Shown here in pieces: positions 23,294 through 32,298 of a stretch of DNA of 32,437 nucleotides (the first letter of the stretch is position 1; each line of letters begins with the position of its first letter). This stretch comes from JBGPTF01 sp041490445 (GTDB taxonomy: Bacteria > Acidobacteriota > Terriglobia > Acidiferrales > UBA7541), in assembly GCA_041490445.1 (NCBI GenBank), contig JBGPTF010000024.1, positions 1-32,437 on the forward strand, read 5' to 3'. Both the position numbers and the translations under genes were made by a program. A model generated the notes under the pieces. That model worked only from the letters and a program-made list of their open reading frames with translations. It did not search any database and was not told the DNA's origin.

Positions 23294-24751
23294 ATGATTG
23301 ACTGGGGCAACTGGGCACTCGATACAGCGAAGGTGCGCGGCGCGACCTATGCGGACGCGCGCGTGATGGACGTTCGCCAGCGCGACATCTCCACGAAAAA
23401 CGGGGAAGTGGGGACGCTTGTCGAAAGCGAGTCGCTGGGGATCGGTGTGCGTGTGGTCGCGGATGGCGCGTGGGGATTTGCGTCCACCGACCGGCTGACG
23501 CGCGAGGGCGTGCAGGCGTGCGCCGCGGAAGCCGTCTCGATTGCGAAGGCGTCGGCGCTGGCGAAGCGCCACGACGTCGTCCTTGCGCGCGAGCAGGCAT
23601 TCGTTGATACCTGGCAGAATCCCTTTATCAAGGATCCGTTCCGCATTCCGGTGGAGCGGCAGATTGCGCTGCTGCTCGAGGCCGACAAGGAAATGCGGAG
23701 CGTGAAGGGCGTGACGCTGGCGGAAGGCTCGATGGCGTTTCGCCGGATCGAGCAGCTTTTCGTTTCGACGATCGGGTCGCGCATTCATCAAGTGAAAATG
23801 CAATCCGGCGCGGGCATCGTCGCCACAAGCTTTGCGAACAACGAAATTCAGAAGCGCTCCTATCCGAACAGCTTTGGCGGCCAGCACATGCTCAGCGGAT
23901 ACGAGCTGGTGGAATCACTCGACCTGGCAGGGCATGCGCGCCGGGTGGGGGAAGAATGCGTGGCGCTGCATTCGGCGCCGCAGTGTCCCGAAGGCAAGGG
24001 CACGATTATTCTCGACAGCTCGCAGCTCGGCCTGCAGATTCACGAATCCATCGGCCATCCGATCGAGCTGGACCGCGTGCTCGGGATGGAGGCCAATTTT
24101 GCGGGAATGAGCTTTCTGACGCTGGAGAAACTGCGGACACTGCGCTATGGCTCGGAGATCGTCAACGTAGTGGCCGACGCGCGGCTCGCGCACGGTCCGG
24201 GACTCGGGACGTTCGGCTACGACGACGAAGGCGTGCCGGCGCAGTGCACCAACATCATCACGAGCGGGCTCTTCACAGGATATCTCTCGAATCGCGAGAC
24301 GGCGGCGGCCATCGGCGAGAAACGCTCGAACGGCACGATGCGCACCGAAAACTGGAATCGCCTGCCGATCATCCGCATGACCAACATCAGCATCCATCCA
24401 GGCACATGGAAGGCGGAGGATTTGATCGCGGACACGGACGACGGAATCTGGATGGAGACGAACCGCTCGTGGTCGATTGACGACCGCCGTTACCACTTTC
24501 AGTTTTCGACCGAGATCGGCTGGGAGATCAAGGGCGGAAAGAAAGTCCGCATGCTGAAGAATCCCAGCTACAGCGGGATCACCACCGAGTTCTGGTCGAG
24601 CTGCGACGCGATTTGCTCGCGCGACTACTGGACGCTGTGGGGCACGCCAAACTGCGGCAAGGGCCAGCCAATGCAGTCGATGGGCACGGGCCACGGCGCT
24701 GCGCCGGCGCGCTTCCGCAACGTCAAGATCGGAGCGGCCTTCGCCAAGTGA
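23294..24751 (+). CDS. tldD: TldD-family metallopeptidase
   Basis: TldD is the zinc-carrying, catalytic half of a heterodimeric protease that digests unfolded peptides and matures some ribosomally made peptides. The 485 residues include the N-terminal PmbA/TldD domain (YADARVMDVRQRDISTKNGEV), the central domain (FVSTIGSRIHQVKMQSGAG), and HESIGHPIELDR, with the HExxxH zinc site at His250, Glu251 and His255. A C-terminal domain contains the conserved Cys in WGTPNCGKGQP, a further zinc ligand in the family. ATG 23294 is the first good start. The stop codon overlaps the ATG of the second family member, so the two subunits are translationally coupled. Confidence 0.93.
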   Translation: MIDWGNWALDTAKVRGATYADARVMDVRQRDISTKNGEVGTLVESESLGIGVRVVADGAWGFASTDRLTREGVQACAAEAVSIAKASALAKRHDVVLAREQAFVDTWQNPFIKDPFRIPVERQIALLLEADKEMRSVKGVTLAEGSMAFRRIEQLFVSTIGSRIHQVKMQSGAGIVATSFANNEIQKRSYPNSFGGQHMLSGYELVESLDLAGHARRVGEECVALHSAPQCPEGKGTIILDSSQLGLQIHESIGHPIELDRVLGMEANFAGMSFLTLEKLRTLRYGSEIVNVVADARLAHGPGLGTFGYDDEGVPAQCTNIITSGLFTGYLSNRETAAAIGEKRSNGTMRTENWNRLPIIRMTNISIHPGTWKAEDLIADTDDGIWMETNRSWSIDDRRYHFQFSTEIGWEIKGGKKVRMLKNPSYSGITTEFWSSCDAICSRDYWTLWGTPNCGKGQPMQSMGTGHGAAPARFRNVKIGAAFAK

Positions 24752-26157
24752 TGTCCCGCGCCCGCAAGACATCCACTCACAAGAATACGGTACGCCGCGG
24801 ACCCGCCGTGGCGGCGGGGCGCCGGCTTGGGCCGGCCGAACTGCGCCGCATCGCGGAGCGAGTCTTCAAGCTGAGCGAGGCGGACGAAACCGAAGTTGAA
24901 ATCAGCGCCACCACCGACGCACTCACCCGGTTCGCCAACAACACGATCCATCAAAACGTCGCCGAGCAAGTGATCCAGATTTCCGTGCGCGCCGTGGTGG
25001 ACGGGCGCACCGCGCGCTCCTCGACGAACAAGCGGGACGACGATTCGCTGCGCCGCGCGGCGGAATGTGCTTCGAGCCTGGCGCGCTGCCAGCCGCCCGC
25101 GCCGGACCTGCTGCCACTGCTTGGCAAGCTGAAAATTCCGATCGTGAAACGGTTTCATGAAGCGACCGCGTCTGCCACGCCGCAGGATCGCGCGAGGGCC
25201 GTGACGCGCGTCGTGCGCCTGGCAGCCCAGAACAAGCAGACGGCGGCAGGGATTTTTTCGACCGGCGCGGTGGAGAGCGTTCTCGCGAATTCGCGGGGCT
25301 ATTTCGCGCACTACGAACAGACGCGCGCAGAGTTCTCGATCACGATTCTCGAGGAAAACTCCTCCGGCTGGGCGAAGGCCAACGCGCCGGATGTGAGGGA
25401 CATTGATCCGGACGCGCTGGCGGCAAGGGCCAGCCAAAAGGCCGCTGCGTCACGCGAGCCGCGGGAACTGCCGGCCGGGCGGTACACGACGATTCTCGAA
25501 CCGGCTGCCGTTCTGGATCTTGTCGGCTTTCTGTTTTACGACTTTGCGGGCACAGCCGTGCTCGACCAGCGCTCGTGCCTGACCGGGCGGATGGAGAAGA
25601 AGCTGTTCGGCGAAAACATCACGCTTTGGGATGACGTGTACCACCCGCTGCAACTCGGCGCGCCGTTCGACGGCGAAGGCCTGCCGCGGCAGAAGGTGCT
25701 GTTGGTGGACCGCGGCGTCCCGCGAAATCTGGTTTACGCGCGCGCCACCGCGAGGAAGATGAAGACAAAACCCACGGGCCACGGTTTTTCGCTGCCGAAT
25801 GAATACGGCGAAGCGCCGATGAACCTGGTTTTCACGGGCGGCGACAAGTCGTTGGACGAGATGGTGCGCTCGACCGAGCGCGGCATCCTCGTCACGCGGC
25901 TCTGGTACATCCGCGAAGTGGATCCCTTCCAAAAGATTCTCACCGGCATGACGCGAGACGGCACATTCCTCGTGGAGAACGGCCGAGTGGTGGGCGGCAT
26001 CCGCAATTTTCGGTTTAACCAGAGCATCATCGAGATGCTGTCGAACGTCGAAATGCTCGGCCCCGCGGCGCGTGCCTCCGGCGAAGAATCCTTCGAGATG
26101 GTTGTACCGGCAATGAAGGTTCGCGACTTCCATTTCTCCGAAGTCACGAAGTTCTAA
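24751..26157 (+). CDS. TldD/PmbA-family protein, presumed non-zinc partner (TldE-like)
   Basis: This 468-residue protein belongs to the PmbA/TldD superfamily: TEVEISATTDALTRFANNTIHQNV at the N-terminus, FSTGAVESVLANSRGYFAHYEQ in the centre, and ITLWDDVYHPLQLGAPFDGEGLPRQK plus VFTGGDKSLDEM in the C-terminal domain. No HExxxH motif is present, as expected for the TldE/PmbA subunit that completes the heterodimer with the zinc-bearing TldD. The first 25 residues are basic and poorly conserved. ATG 24751 overlaps the tldD stop (TGATG), which fixes the start and indicates coupled translation. No peptide precursor gene that the pair might process is visible nearby. Gene symbol withheld because pmbA and tldE are not separable by eye. 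Confidence 0.9.
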   Translation: MSRARKTSTHKNTVRRGPAVAAGRRLGPAELRRIAERVFKLSEADETEVEISATTDALTRFANNTIHQNVAEQVIQISVRAVVDGRTARSSTNKRDDDSLRRAAECASSLARCQPPAPDLLPLLGKLKIPIVKRFHEATASATPQDRARAVTRVVRLAAQNKQTAAGIFSTGAVESVLANSRGYFAHYEQTRAEFSITILEENSSGWAKANAPDVRDIDPDALAARASQKAAASREPRELPAGRYTTILEPAAVLDLVGFLFYDFAGTAVLDQRSCLTGRMEKKLFGENITLWDDVYHPLQLGAPFDGEGLPRQKVLLVDRGVPRNLVYARATARKMKTKPTGHGFSLPNEYGEAPMNLVFTGGDKSLDEMVRSTERGILVTRLWYIREVDPFQKILTGMTRDGTFLVENGRVVGGIRNFRFNQSIIEMLSNVEMLGPAARASGEESFEMVVPAMKVRDFHFSEVTKF

Positions 26158-26201
26158 GAACGTTCGGCATCCGGGTGACTGCAAGCGGCATCTAGAGCAA
26201 G

Positions 26202-27221
26202 ATGGATCGGCGGCGATTCCTGAGCATCGTGGGCGGCGGGACGGTGGGGATTCTGCTGCCCTATTCAGCTTACCGCTACCTGGAGCAGGGAATTGACGCG
26301 GGGCACATCGGCGTCAAGAAATTCCTCAACGCCGGGCCGAACGCCGCGCTCCAGTTGCTCACACCGAATGACGATTTTTATCTCACGTCTTCGCACGGCG
26401 AGCCGAGCGTGGACGCGAAGACGTGGTCGCTAACGATCGATGGGCTGGCCGAGAATCCGCTGCGCTTCAACTACGACGAAATCCGGAGGCTGGCGCCGCA
26501 CGAACAAGTTTTGACGCTAGAGTGCATCTCGAATCCGATCGGCGGGAAATACATCGGCAACGCACGCTGGAAAGGGACGCTGCTGAAGCCGCTGCTGGAG
26601 CGCGCGCGGATCAAGCCGAACGCGAAGTTTGCCGTCTCGCACGCGGCGGAAGGCTACACGACCGGGATTCCGATGGAGCGCATGTTGTCGCCGCTGAATT
26701 TCCTGGCCTGGGAGATGAACGGCGAGCCGCTCGCGCGCCAGCACGGTTTCCCGCTGCGCATTTTTTTCCCCGGCAAGTACGGGATGAAGCAGCCGAAGTG
26801 GCTCACGCGGATTGAAATCGTGGACAAGGAAGTGCTGGGCTACTGGGAGTATCAGGGCTGGTCGCAGAATTGCCAGCGGCAGATTCAAGCGGTCATTGAC
26901 GACCCGCAGGATGGCGACCGCATCTCCGGCGCGAACGTGACCGTGTGCGGCTACGCGCTCGCCGCGGAGACGGGAATTTCCAAGGTCGAAATTTCGACGG
27001 ACAACGGCAACAGTTGGCAGCCGGTCGAGATCTTCAGCAATCCATCGCCGCTCGTCTGGGCGCTGTGGAAATTCAACTGGGTGAACGCGCCAAAAGGAAA
27101 GCATACCCTGCAAGTCCGCGCCACCGACGGCTTGGGGCGCCTGCAAACCGCCGAGCGATCACGCAGCGAATGGCCCGACGGCTCGACGGGCTACCACACG
27201 ATTGACGTCACCGTTTCTTAG
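26202..27221 (+). CDS. Tat-exported sulfite oxidase-fold molybdoenzyme
   Basis: The protein of 339 residues begins MDRRRFLSIVGGGTVGILLP, a twin-arginine export signal, so it is probably folded with its molybdopterin cofactor before export. The sulfite-oxidase-like molybdopterin domain contains TLECISNPIGGKYIGNARWKG, where Cys108 should ligate molybdenum, and LPLRIFFPGKYGMKQPKWL-type sequence near residue 185. A C-terminal Mo-co dimerisation domain follows (SGANVTVCGYALAAETGISKVEISTDNG, about residues 245-339), as in sulfite oxidases and unlike the short MsrP (YedY). Substrate could be sulfite or another oxyanion or sulfoxide; no haem-binding partner gene lies next to it. The gene follows the TldE-like gene after 44 bases and converges on the dnaE2 block. 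Confidence 0.9.
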   Translation: MDRRRFLSIVGGGTVGILLPYSAYRYLEQGIDAGHIGVKKFLNAGPNAALQLLTPNDDFYLTSSHGEPSVDAKTWSLTIDGLAENPLRFNYDEIRRLAPHEQVLTLECISNPIGGKYIGNARWKGTLLKPLLERARIKPNAKFAVSHAAEGYTTGIPMERMLSPLNFLAWEMNGEPLARQHGFPLRIFFPGKYGMKQPKWLTRIEIVDKEVLGYWEYQGWSQNCQRQIQAVIDDPQDGDRISGANVTVCGYALAAETGISKVEISTDNGNSWQPVEIFSNPSPLVWALWKFNWVNAPKGKHTLQVRATDGLGRLQTAERSRSEWPDGSTGYHTIDVTVS

Positions 27222-27242
27222 CCCACATTTGCCTGCCTGCAT

Positions 27243-27548
27243 CTACTGCGGTGGATCCCTGAGCGCGCCGATGGAAGCAACGAGCTGCTCGACGCGGCGG
27301 GCGAGGCGTTCGAGTTCATCGAGCGCGGCGGCGAGGCGGACGCGAGTTACTTCCGGCAAACGCGCTTTTTCCTGATGCAGGACGAAGGCGCGCGCGAGCA
27401 GGCGCAGCAGTTTGCGATGGCGCGGGTTGAGCCGTTCCCAGAGTTGGCGGCGGTCGCTGCGATCGCGGCCGAGCCATTGTTCGGCGGACGCGACGGGCTT
27501 GCCCTGCGCGGGTTCGGGAACGGGCGGCGCTGGTTTCTGCTGAATCAT
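27243..27548 (-). CDS. Small protein coupled to dnaE2, unknown function
   Basis: The 101-residue product starts at ATG 27546-27548, which overlaps the dnaE2 stop codon (ATGA), a typical sign of translational coupling. The N-terminal 25 residues are Pro/Ala-rich and disordered-looking (QQKPAPPVPEPAQGKP). The remainder is predicted helical and charged (RQLWERLNPRHRKLLRLLAR, then RVRLAAALDELERLARRVEQ), perhaps a short coiled coil that could bind protein or nucleic acid. There is no signal peptide. I do not recognise a family. An upstream in-frame start at 27575 would lie within dnaE2 and is less likely. The overlap is the main argument that it is real. Confidence 0.55.
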   Translation of the reverse strand: MIQQKPAPPVPEPAQGKPVASAEQWLGRDRSDRRQLWERLNPRHRKLLRLLARAFVLHQEKARLPEVTRVRLAAALDELERLARRVEQLVASIGALRDPPQ

Positions 27549-30500
27549 CGCCGCACGGGTTCGAGGCGAGCGCAATTAATCTGGCCGTCCGCTTCGACGC
27601 GGCCGGTGACGCGCAGCGCGCGCGTTTCAAACACCAGCCCGCCGTATTTCGCGTAGGCCTCCGGAAAAAGGACGGCTTCGTAGACGCCGCGCTGGTCTTC
27701 GAGCGTGACGAACATCATGTTGCGATAATCCTTCGTGCCGACGTGGCGGAAGGTGATCAGCCAGCCGAGCAGCGTGACGCGCCGGCCGCGCAGCGCGCCG
27801 AGTTCCGTGCTCCACGCCTCGCCATTGCGCGCGACGAAATCGAGCGGGTGGCCGCTGACGCAGACTTCCAGAAATTCCTGTTCGTAAGCGAGGCGCTGTT
27901 CGCGCGTGTACTCCGCGCGCGGCAGCGGCGCGAGTGTTCCGGTTTCGCACGGCGGCCATTCGGGGAAAAGCGATGCCGTGGACGATTCCCCGGCATGCCC
28001 GCGCGCGGCGGCGAGCAGATTGAGGCGCCAGAGCAAGGCCGGGCGCGTTTCGCCAAAGTCGTCGAGCGCACCGCATTTGATGAGCGCTTCGATCTCGTCG
28101 CGCTCGACGGGCACGCGCGCGAGAAAATCCTCGAGGGAGCGGAACGGGCCGCGCTTCTCGCGGGTGCGGAGAATGGCCTGGATCGTTTCCGCGCGGAGGC
28201 CCTTCACCTGCATCAGGCCGATGCGCATCGCGCGGCGCACCGAAGCATCCGGAATCGCAGCGGCCGGCTCCGTGGTGTATTCGAGCCGCGACTGGTTGAC
28301 GGACGGCAGGCGCACTTCGATGTCCCAGCGCTTCGCTTCCTCGACGTATGCGGAGACGTGGTAGAAGCCGGCGTTCGCGCTGCACATGGCCGCGAGAAAT
28401 TCGGCCGGGTAATGCGCCTTCAGGTAGCCGATGCGGTAAGCGAGGTCGGCGTAGGTGGCCGCATGCGCCTTGCAGAAGCCGAAGCCGGCGAATTTCTCGA
28501 CCATTTGCCAGGTTTCTTCGCGCACGGCGCCGCCGAGCCGCAGCACCTCCGCCGCCTTCAGGAATTTCGCGCGCAGCCGCTCGCGCTCGCGCTGGTCGGC
28601 GAATTTTGCCCTGGCGCGGCGCACAAGGTCGGCTTCAGCCAGCGACAACGCGCCCACGGCCTGCGCAATCTGCATCACCTGCTCCTGGTAAACGCACACG
28701 CCGAGGGATTCGCGCAGCACCGGCTCGAGCAGCGGATGCGGATAGCGCACCGGCTCCTGCCCGCGCAGCCGGCGGAGAAACGCTTCCTTCGAACCGTATT
28801 CGGACGCGCCGGGGCGGATGATCGCGATCGTGAGGCAGAGCTCTTCGAGCGTGCGCGCGCGGGTGGCGCGCAGAAGTCCGCGCAGGCCGGGCGATTCGAT
28901 CTGGAAAACGCCCATGGTGCGGCCGCAAGCCGTCATTTCGCACGTGGCGGGATCGCCTTCGGGGATGGCGTCGAATTCGATGCGCTCGCCGGTGGCGCGC
29001 TCGATGTGGCGCAGCGCGAGCGACATCGTCGTCAACCCGCGCTGGCCGAGCAGGTCCATCTTGATCAGGCCGAGCGCCTCGATGGCGTTCATATCGTATT
29101 GCGTGACGACGATGCCTTTTGTGGCGCGCTCGAGCGGCGCGAGTTCCGTGAGCGGCCGCGCGGAAATCACCGTGCCGCAGGGATGGATGCCGAGATGGCG
29201 CGGAAAATCGTCGAGCCGCAGCGCGACGGCGAGGATCGTCTTCCAGGGCTCTTCCGCGACGGGCAGGGCGCGGCATTCCGGCAGGGTGCGGATCGCTTCC
29301 AGGATTTCGCGCACGGGCCGGTGCGGCAGGCGCCGCGTGAAGTGGTTCACCTCGCCGGGCGAAAGACCGAAGACCTTGGCGACCTCGCGCACGGCGAGCC
29401 GCGCGTGCATGGTGATGAAGCTTGCGATCATCGCGACGTGCTCCGCGCCCCAGCGCTCGTACACATAGTCGAGCAGCTCGTCGCGCCGCGCGCCGCAGAT
29501 ATCAATGTCGATGTCGGGGCAATCGCCGCGTTCCTCGTTCAGAAAACGCTCGAAGTAGAGCCCCCAGCGCAGCGGGCAGATGCGCGAAATGCCGAGGCAG
29601 TAGGTGACCAGCGAACTGGCCGCCGAGCCGCGCGCCACCGCGGGGATGCCGCGGCGCCGCGCCTCTTCAACGATGTCCCAGACGAGCAGGAAATACGGCG
29701 CGAGGTGCAGGCGGTGAATCACCTCGAGTTCGTGCGTGAGCCGCGCCAGCACTTCGGGACGGAGCAGGCGGTAGCGCCGCTTCGCGCCTTCGAAACACAG
29801 CTTCCAGAGATGGGAAAACGGCGTTTCGCCGCCGGGCGCGGGGAATTCCGGAAAAATCGTTTTGCCGAGACGCAATTCGAGATTCGCGCGCCCGGCGATT
29901 TCGAGCGTCGCGCGCAACGCTTCCGGATGATCGGCAAAGGTGCGCTCGATTTCCGCGGCCGATTTGAAATAGGCCTCGGGGTTGACGATGTCGGGAGGAG
30001 CGACGCGCGTGAGCAAAGAATTGGCGCGAATGGCGTTGAGGACGCGGTGGTGAAGATGTTCTTCGGGCCGCAGGAAATGGACCTGGTTCGTCGCGACGAG
30101 CGGCACGCCAAGCGCGCGGCCGAGCGCGAGCGCGCTGCGGAGGTTGCTCTGCCTGGTGGCAGGGAAGTGATGAACTTCGAGATAGAGCGCGTCGCCGAAG
30201 ATGTCTTTCAGGTTCGCAGCGCGTTCTTCTTCGGATTGGGCGCGGCATCTCTCGGCTCTGCTCGGGGCGTAAAGAGCGATCAGGCCTTTGCGATATTCGT
30301 GAAGCAGCTCGAAGGAAGCAGGCTGTTCATCGAGCTGGCGGCGCGTGACGAGCCGGCAAAGATTGCTGTAGCCCGCGTGATCCGCCGCGAGGAGGAGAAT
30401 GTCGCTGCGAGACGCAGCGGAATCGGCGCTCCGAGTTTCGATGGCAAGCGACGCGCCGAGTATGGGTTTCACGCCGACTTCTTTCGCCGCTTGATAAAAC

Positions 30501-30643
30501 GGCACGGCGGCGTACAGGCCGTCCGTATCGGTCAGCGCCACCGCAGGCATCTTCTGTTCGGCAGCAGCGGCGACCAGCTCCTGCGGTGAAGGCACCGCGC
30601 GAAGAAACGAGTAGTGGCTGTGGCAATGAAGATGAACGAACAT
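27545..30643 (-). CDS. dnaE2: Error-prone DNA polymerase III alpha-like subunit DnaE2 (ImuC)
   Basis: DnaE2 is a family C polymerase used for damage-induced translesion synthesis and mutagenesis, usually with ImuA/ImuB. The 1032-residue protein starts with a PHP domain (FVHLHCHSHYSFLRAV, LTDTDGLYAAV) and continues with the polymerase core: GIPAVARGSAASSLVTYCLGI, then the catalytic acidic cluster CPDIDIDICGARRDE, and HLGIHPCGTVIS. A helix-hairpin-helix-like region (ALIKCGALDDFGETRPALLW) and an OB-fold (VTLLGWLITFRHVGTKD) follow. It lacks the C-terminal tau-binding tail of replicative DnaE and is slightly short for DnaE2. No imuA or imuB is in the window. Upstream on the same strand, 85 bases away, is the radical-SAM gene; the small unknown gene overlaps its end. 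Confidence 0.94.
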   Translation of the reverse strand: MFVHLHCHSHYSFLRAVPSPQELVAAAAEQKMPAVALTDTDGLYAAVPFYQAAKEVGVKPILGASLAIETRSADSAASRSDILLLAADHAGYSNLCRLVTRRQLDEQPASFELLHEYRKGLIALYAPSRAERCRAQSEEERAANLKDIFGDALYLEVHHFPATRQSNLRSALALGRALGVPLVATNQVHFLRPEEHLHHRVLNAIRANSLLTRVAPPDIVNPEAYFKSAAEIERTFADHPEALRATLEIAGRANLELRLGKTIFPEFPAPGGETPFSHLWKLCFEGAKRRYRLLRPEVLARLTHELEVIHRLHLAPYFLLVWDIVEEARRRGIPAVARGSAASSLVTYCLGISRICPLRWGLYFERFLNEERGDCPDIDIDICGARRDELLDYVYERWGAEHVAMIASFITMHARLAVREVAKVFGLSPGEVNHFTRRLPHRPVREILEAIRTLPECRALPVAEEPWKTILAVALRLDDFPRHLGIHPCGTVISARPLTELAPLERATKGIVVTQYDMNAIEALGLIKMDLLGQRGLTTMSLALRHIERATGERIEFDAIPEGDPATCEMTACGRTMGVFQIESPGLRGLLRATRARTLEELCLTIAIIRPGASEYGSKEAFLRRLRGQEPVRYPHPLLEPVLRESLGVCVYQEQVMQIAQAVGALSLAEADLVRRARAKFADQRERERLRAKFLKAAEVLRLGGAVREETWQMVEKFAGFGFCKAHAATYADLAYRIGYLKAHYPAEFLAAMCSANAGFYHVSAYVEEAKRWDIEVRLPSVNQSRLEYTTEPAAAIPDASVRRAMRIGLMQVKGLRAETIQAILRTREKRGPFRSLEDFLARVPVERDEIEALIKCGALDDFGETRPALLWRLNLLAAARGHAGESSTASLFPEWPPCETGTLAPLPRAEYTREQRLAYEQEFLEVCVSGHPLDFVARNGEAWSTELGALRGRRVTLLGWLITFRHVGTKDYRNMMFVTLEDQRGVYEAVLFPEAYAKYGGLVFETRALRVTGRVEADGQINCARLEPVRR

Positions 30644-30728
30644 TTTGAAAGACCAGTCGCCAGTTCGCAGTCAACAGTCAAAAGCGGCAGGGAAGCGGGA
30701 GAAAGGGTTAGGTTGGACTACGCCGAAG

Positions 30729-31751
30729 CTAAGCCAGAACAGGCAATTCCTTGCCCACTCCAAAAACTCGCACAGCCTGTTTTGCCTGTTTTATTTCGTT
30801 TTGGCGCTCTTTGACGATTGCGTCATTCCGGCCAAGCAGGCAATGACAGCCATCGAATTTCATACCCAGCGCCTTCCAAAGGGCCTTGTCTTCTTTGCAG
30901 AGTGCAGGCTTGATTTTGCTGCTCAAGCGATCGATAGCGAACCGAAATAGCTCTACCTGTGCTTCAAACGGAATCCGATATTTGAACCCAGAGGGGTCTT
31001 TATCTTGAGTGAGAAAATCAAAAATGCTTTCATCACGGCCGTTGGCCCGGGAAGCATTCCGGAGACCATGATAGGAGGTGGCGCGCAATGCGCCCAGTGT
31101 GACCATTTCAGGTGAAAGCGCATTGATCTTCTTGATGGCTTCACCGTATCCGCGTTTCCACTCGGGATAAGGCACCATTGGGTCCAAGCGGAAACGGATA
31201 GGCCAGCCAGCTTTTTTCATCTTCTCCGCTGCTGCAAAGCGCGCCGAGGGCGGGGGCGTGCCATGCTCCCATTTTTTGCCAACCTCCTCCGCGTTCACAG
31301 ACCAGGAGAAAACAACCTGCGGGGTTGGTGGAAGTTCCAGCGCATGTTGAATCTGAGTTGATTTGGTCAGGAAAATCAAGCGATGCCTTTTCTGCGCCGC
31401 AAACAGCGGAATAATCAGATGAGTCAGGGGCGTGCCGTTGACCTTCTTGTAGGCGGCGTCGAACACGAGACCGTCCTGCAGCTCGCCGACAATCATCATC
31501 TTCGGCACTGCGTCTTCGAGCCACTCTTTGACCTCTTCTACCATCTCGTCCACGTTTGTATAGACCAAGCCGTAGAGCTCTTCGGGATGAAAACGAAACC
31601 ACGGCACCGTTTGGAGGAAGCAGTAGGCGCAGCGATACGGACACCCGCCGGCCACTACAAGCTGCCAGAACTTGAAGCAGACGATTTGTGTGTCTTCGCC
31701 CGGCCCGCCGAATTGCCGGATGAAATTTGATCCTCTACTCTTTGTGAGCAT
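30729..31751 (-). CDS. Radical SAM protein of the spore-photoproduct-lyase-like family
   Basis: This 340-residue protein has the radical-SAM iron-sulfur motif CPYRCAYC (Cys37, Cys41, Cys44, CxxxCxxC) and the further pattern of SPL-like proteins: RLIFLTKSTQIQHALELPP, then VVFSWSVNAEEVGKKWEHGT, PSARFAAAEKMKKAGWPIRFR, and DPMVPYPEWKRGY. Spore photoproduct lyase uses an SAM-derived radical to reverse a UV thymine dimer; many relatives outside spore formers have unknown targets. Here the ATG overlaps the stop of the tcmP-like gene (TAATG), giving a coupled pair, and dnaE2 follows on the same strand. A DNA-repair role is inferred from homology and context, not shown. Confidence 0.85.
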   Translation of the reverse strand: MLTKSRGSNFIRQFGGPGEDTQIVCFKFWQLVVAGGCPYRCAYCFLQTVPWFRFHPEELYGLVYTNVDEMVEEVKEWLEDAVPKMMIVGELQDGLVFDAAYKKVNGTPLTHLIIPLFAAQKRHRLIFLTKSTQIQHALELPPTPQVVFSWSVNAEEVGKKWEHGTPPPSARFAAAEKMKKAGWPIRFRLDPMVPYPEWKRGYGEAIKKINALSPEMVTLGALRATSYHGLRNASRANGRDESIFDFLTQDKDPSGFKYRIPFEAQVELFRFAIDRLSSKIKPALCKEDKALWKALGMKFDGCHCLLGRNDAIVKERQNEIKQAKQAVRVFGVGKELPVLA

Positions 31752-32298
31752 TAGAGTCCGAGTTCTCTTTGACCGTGAGGACCGATATGTTTGATTTTAC
31801 GCCAGAATTCGTTGCCTTTTGGGTTTTTACTGGCAAACAACAAATAGTACAGCAGGGTGTGTTGGTTTGTTCTCACTGGTATCCAATCGCTGTCGACTGC
31901 TAGATAGCCTAAATTCCTCAGATTTTCTAAGTACTCTTTCGCGATCTCTCTACATATTTGGTCAAAAGAAGTTAAAGATTGTCGGTATCGTTGCTGCCAT
32001 CTCGCACTACCCATGAAACGGTTTAGCGCGTTTGTTTCACCTTGGGTGTATTGGTGCAAATTCATACGAATTCCCATTCCTTCAGGGAAGTTTATGATCA
32101 GGTCTAGCTGACGGTTGGTAGTTAACTTTCGAACTGTTTCGAACGAGAGTTGAGAAATGCCGGCAGGATCGATAAATGCAAGTCCTAATCCTGAGGTTGG
32201 CAGATCTGTTTGGTCAATTGTTTCGTTGCAATCGCCAGGAATGACTTTAACTTTCTTATATTTGCTGGGGGTTTGCTTTTTTACCCTCGCCTTAAGTG
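31751..32298 (-). CDS. Three-Cys-motif partner protein TcmP-like, 5' end removed by the IS
   Basis: The frame codes for 181 residues after the IS junction and has no start of its own at the 5' end. It includes VIPGDCNETI, GLGLAFIDPAGISQLSFETV, LDLIINFPEGMGIRMNL and the C-terminal YYLLFASKNPKGNEFWRKI. These are typical of the TcmP family, whose members pair with a CxxxCxxC protein. The FIDP and DLIINFP segments suggest a Rossmann, methyltransferase-like fold. The in-frame ATG 32075-32077 is internal, because conserved residues continue upstream to the IS end at 32299. Perhaps 80-120 N-terminal residues are lost compared with family members of 260-300. It is translationally coupled to the radical-SAM gene. 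In its present state it is likely inactive, and its promoter is gone. Confidence 0.75.

Noticed and set aside
27743..30589. Very long plus-strand open frame (948 codons) opposite dnaE2
   Set aside because: It is an antisense shadow of a GC-rich gene; its translation is Ala/Arg/Glu-rich without domain pattern, while the minus strand encodes intact DnaE2.
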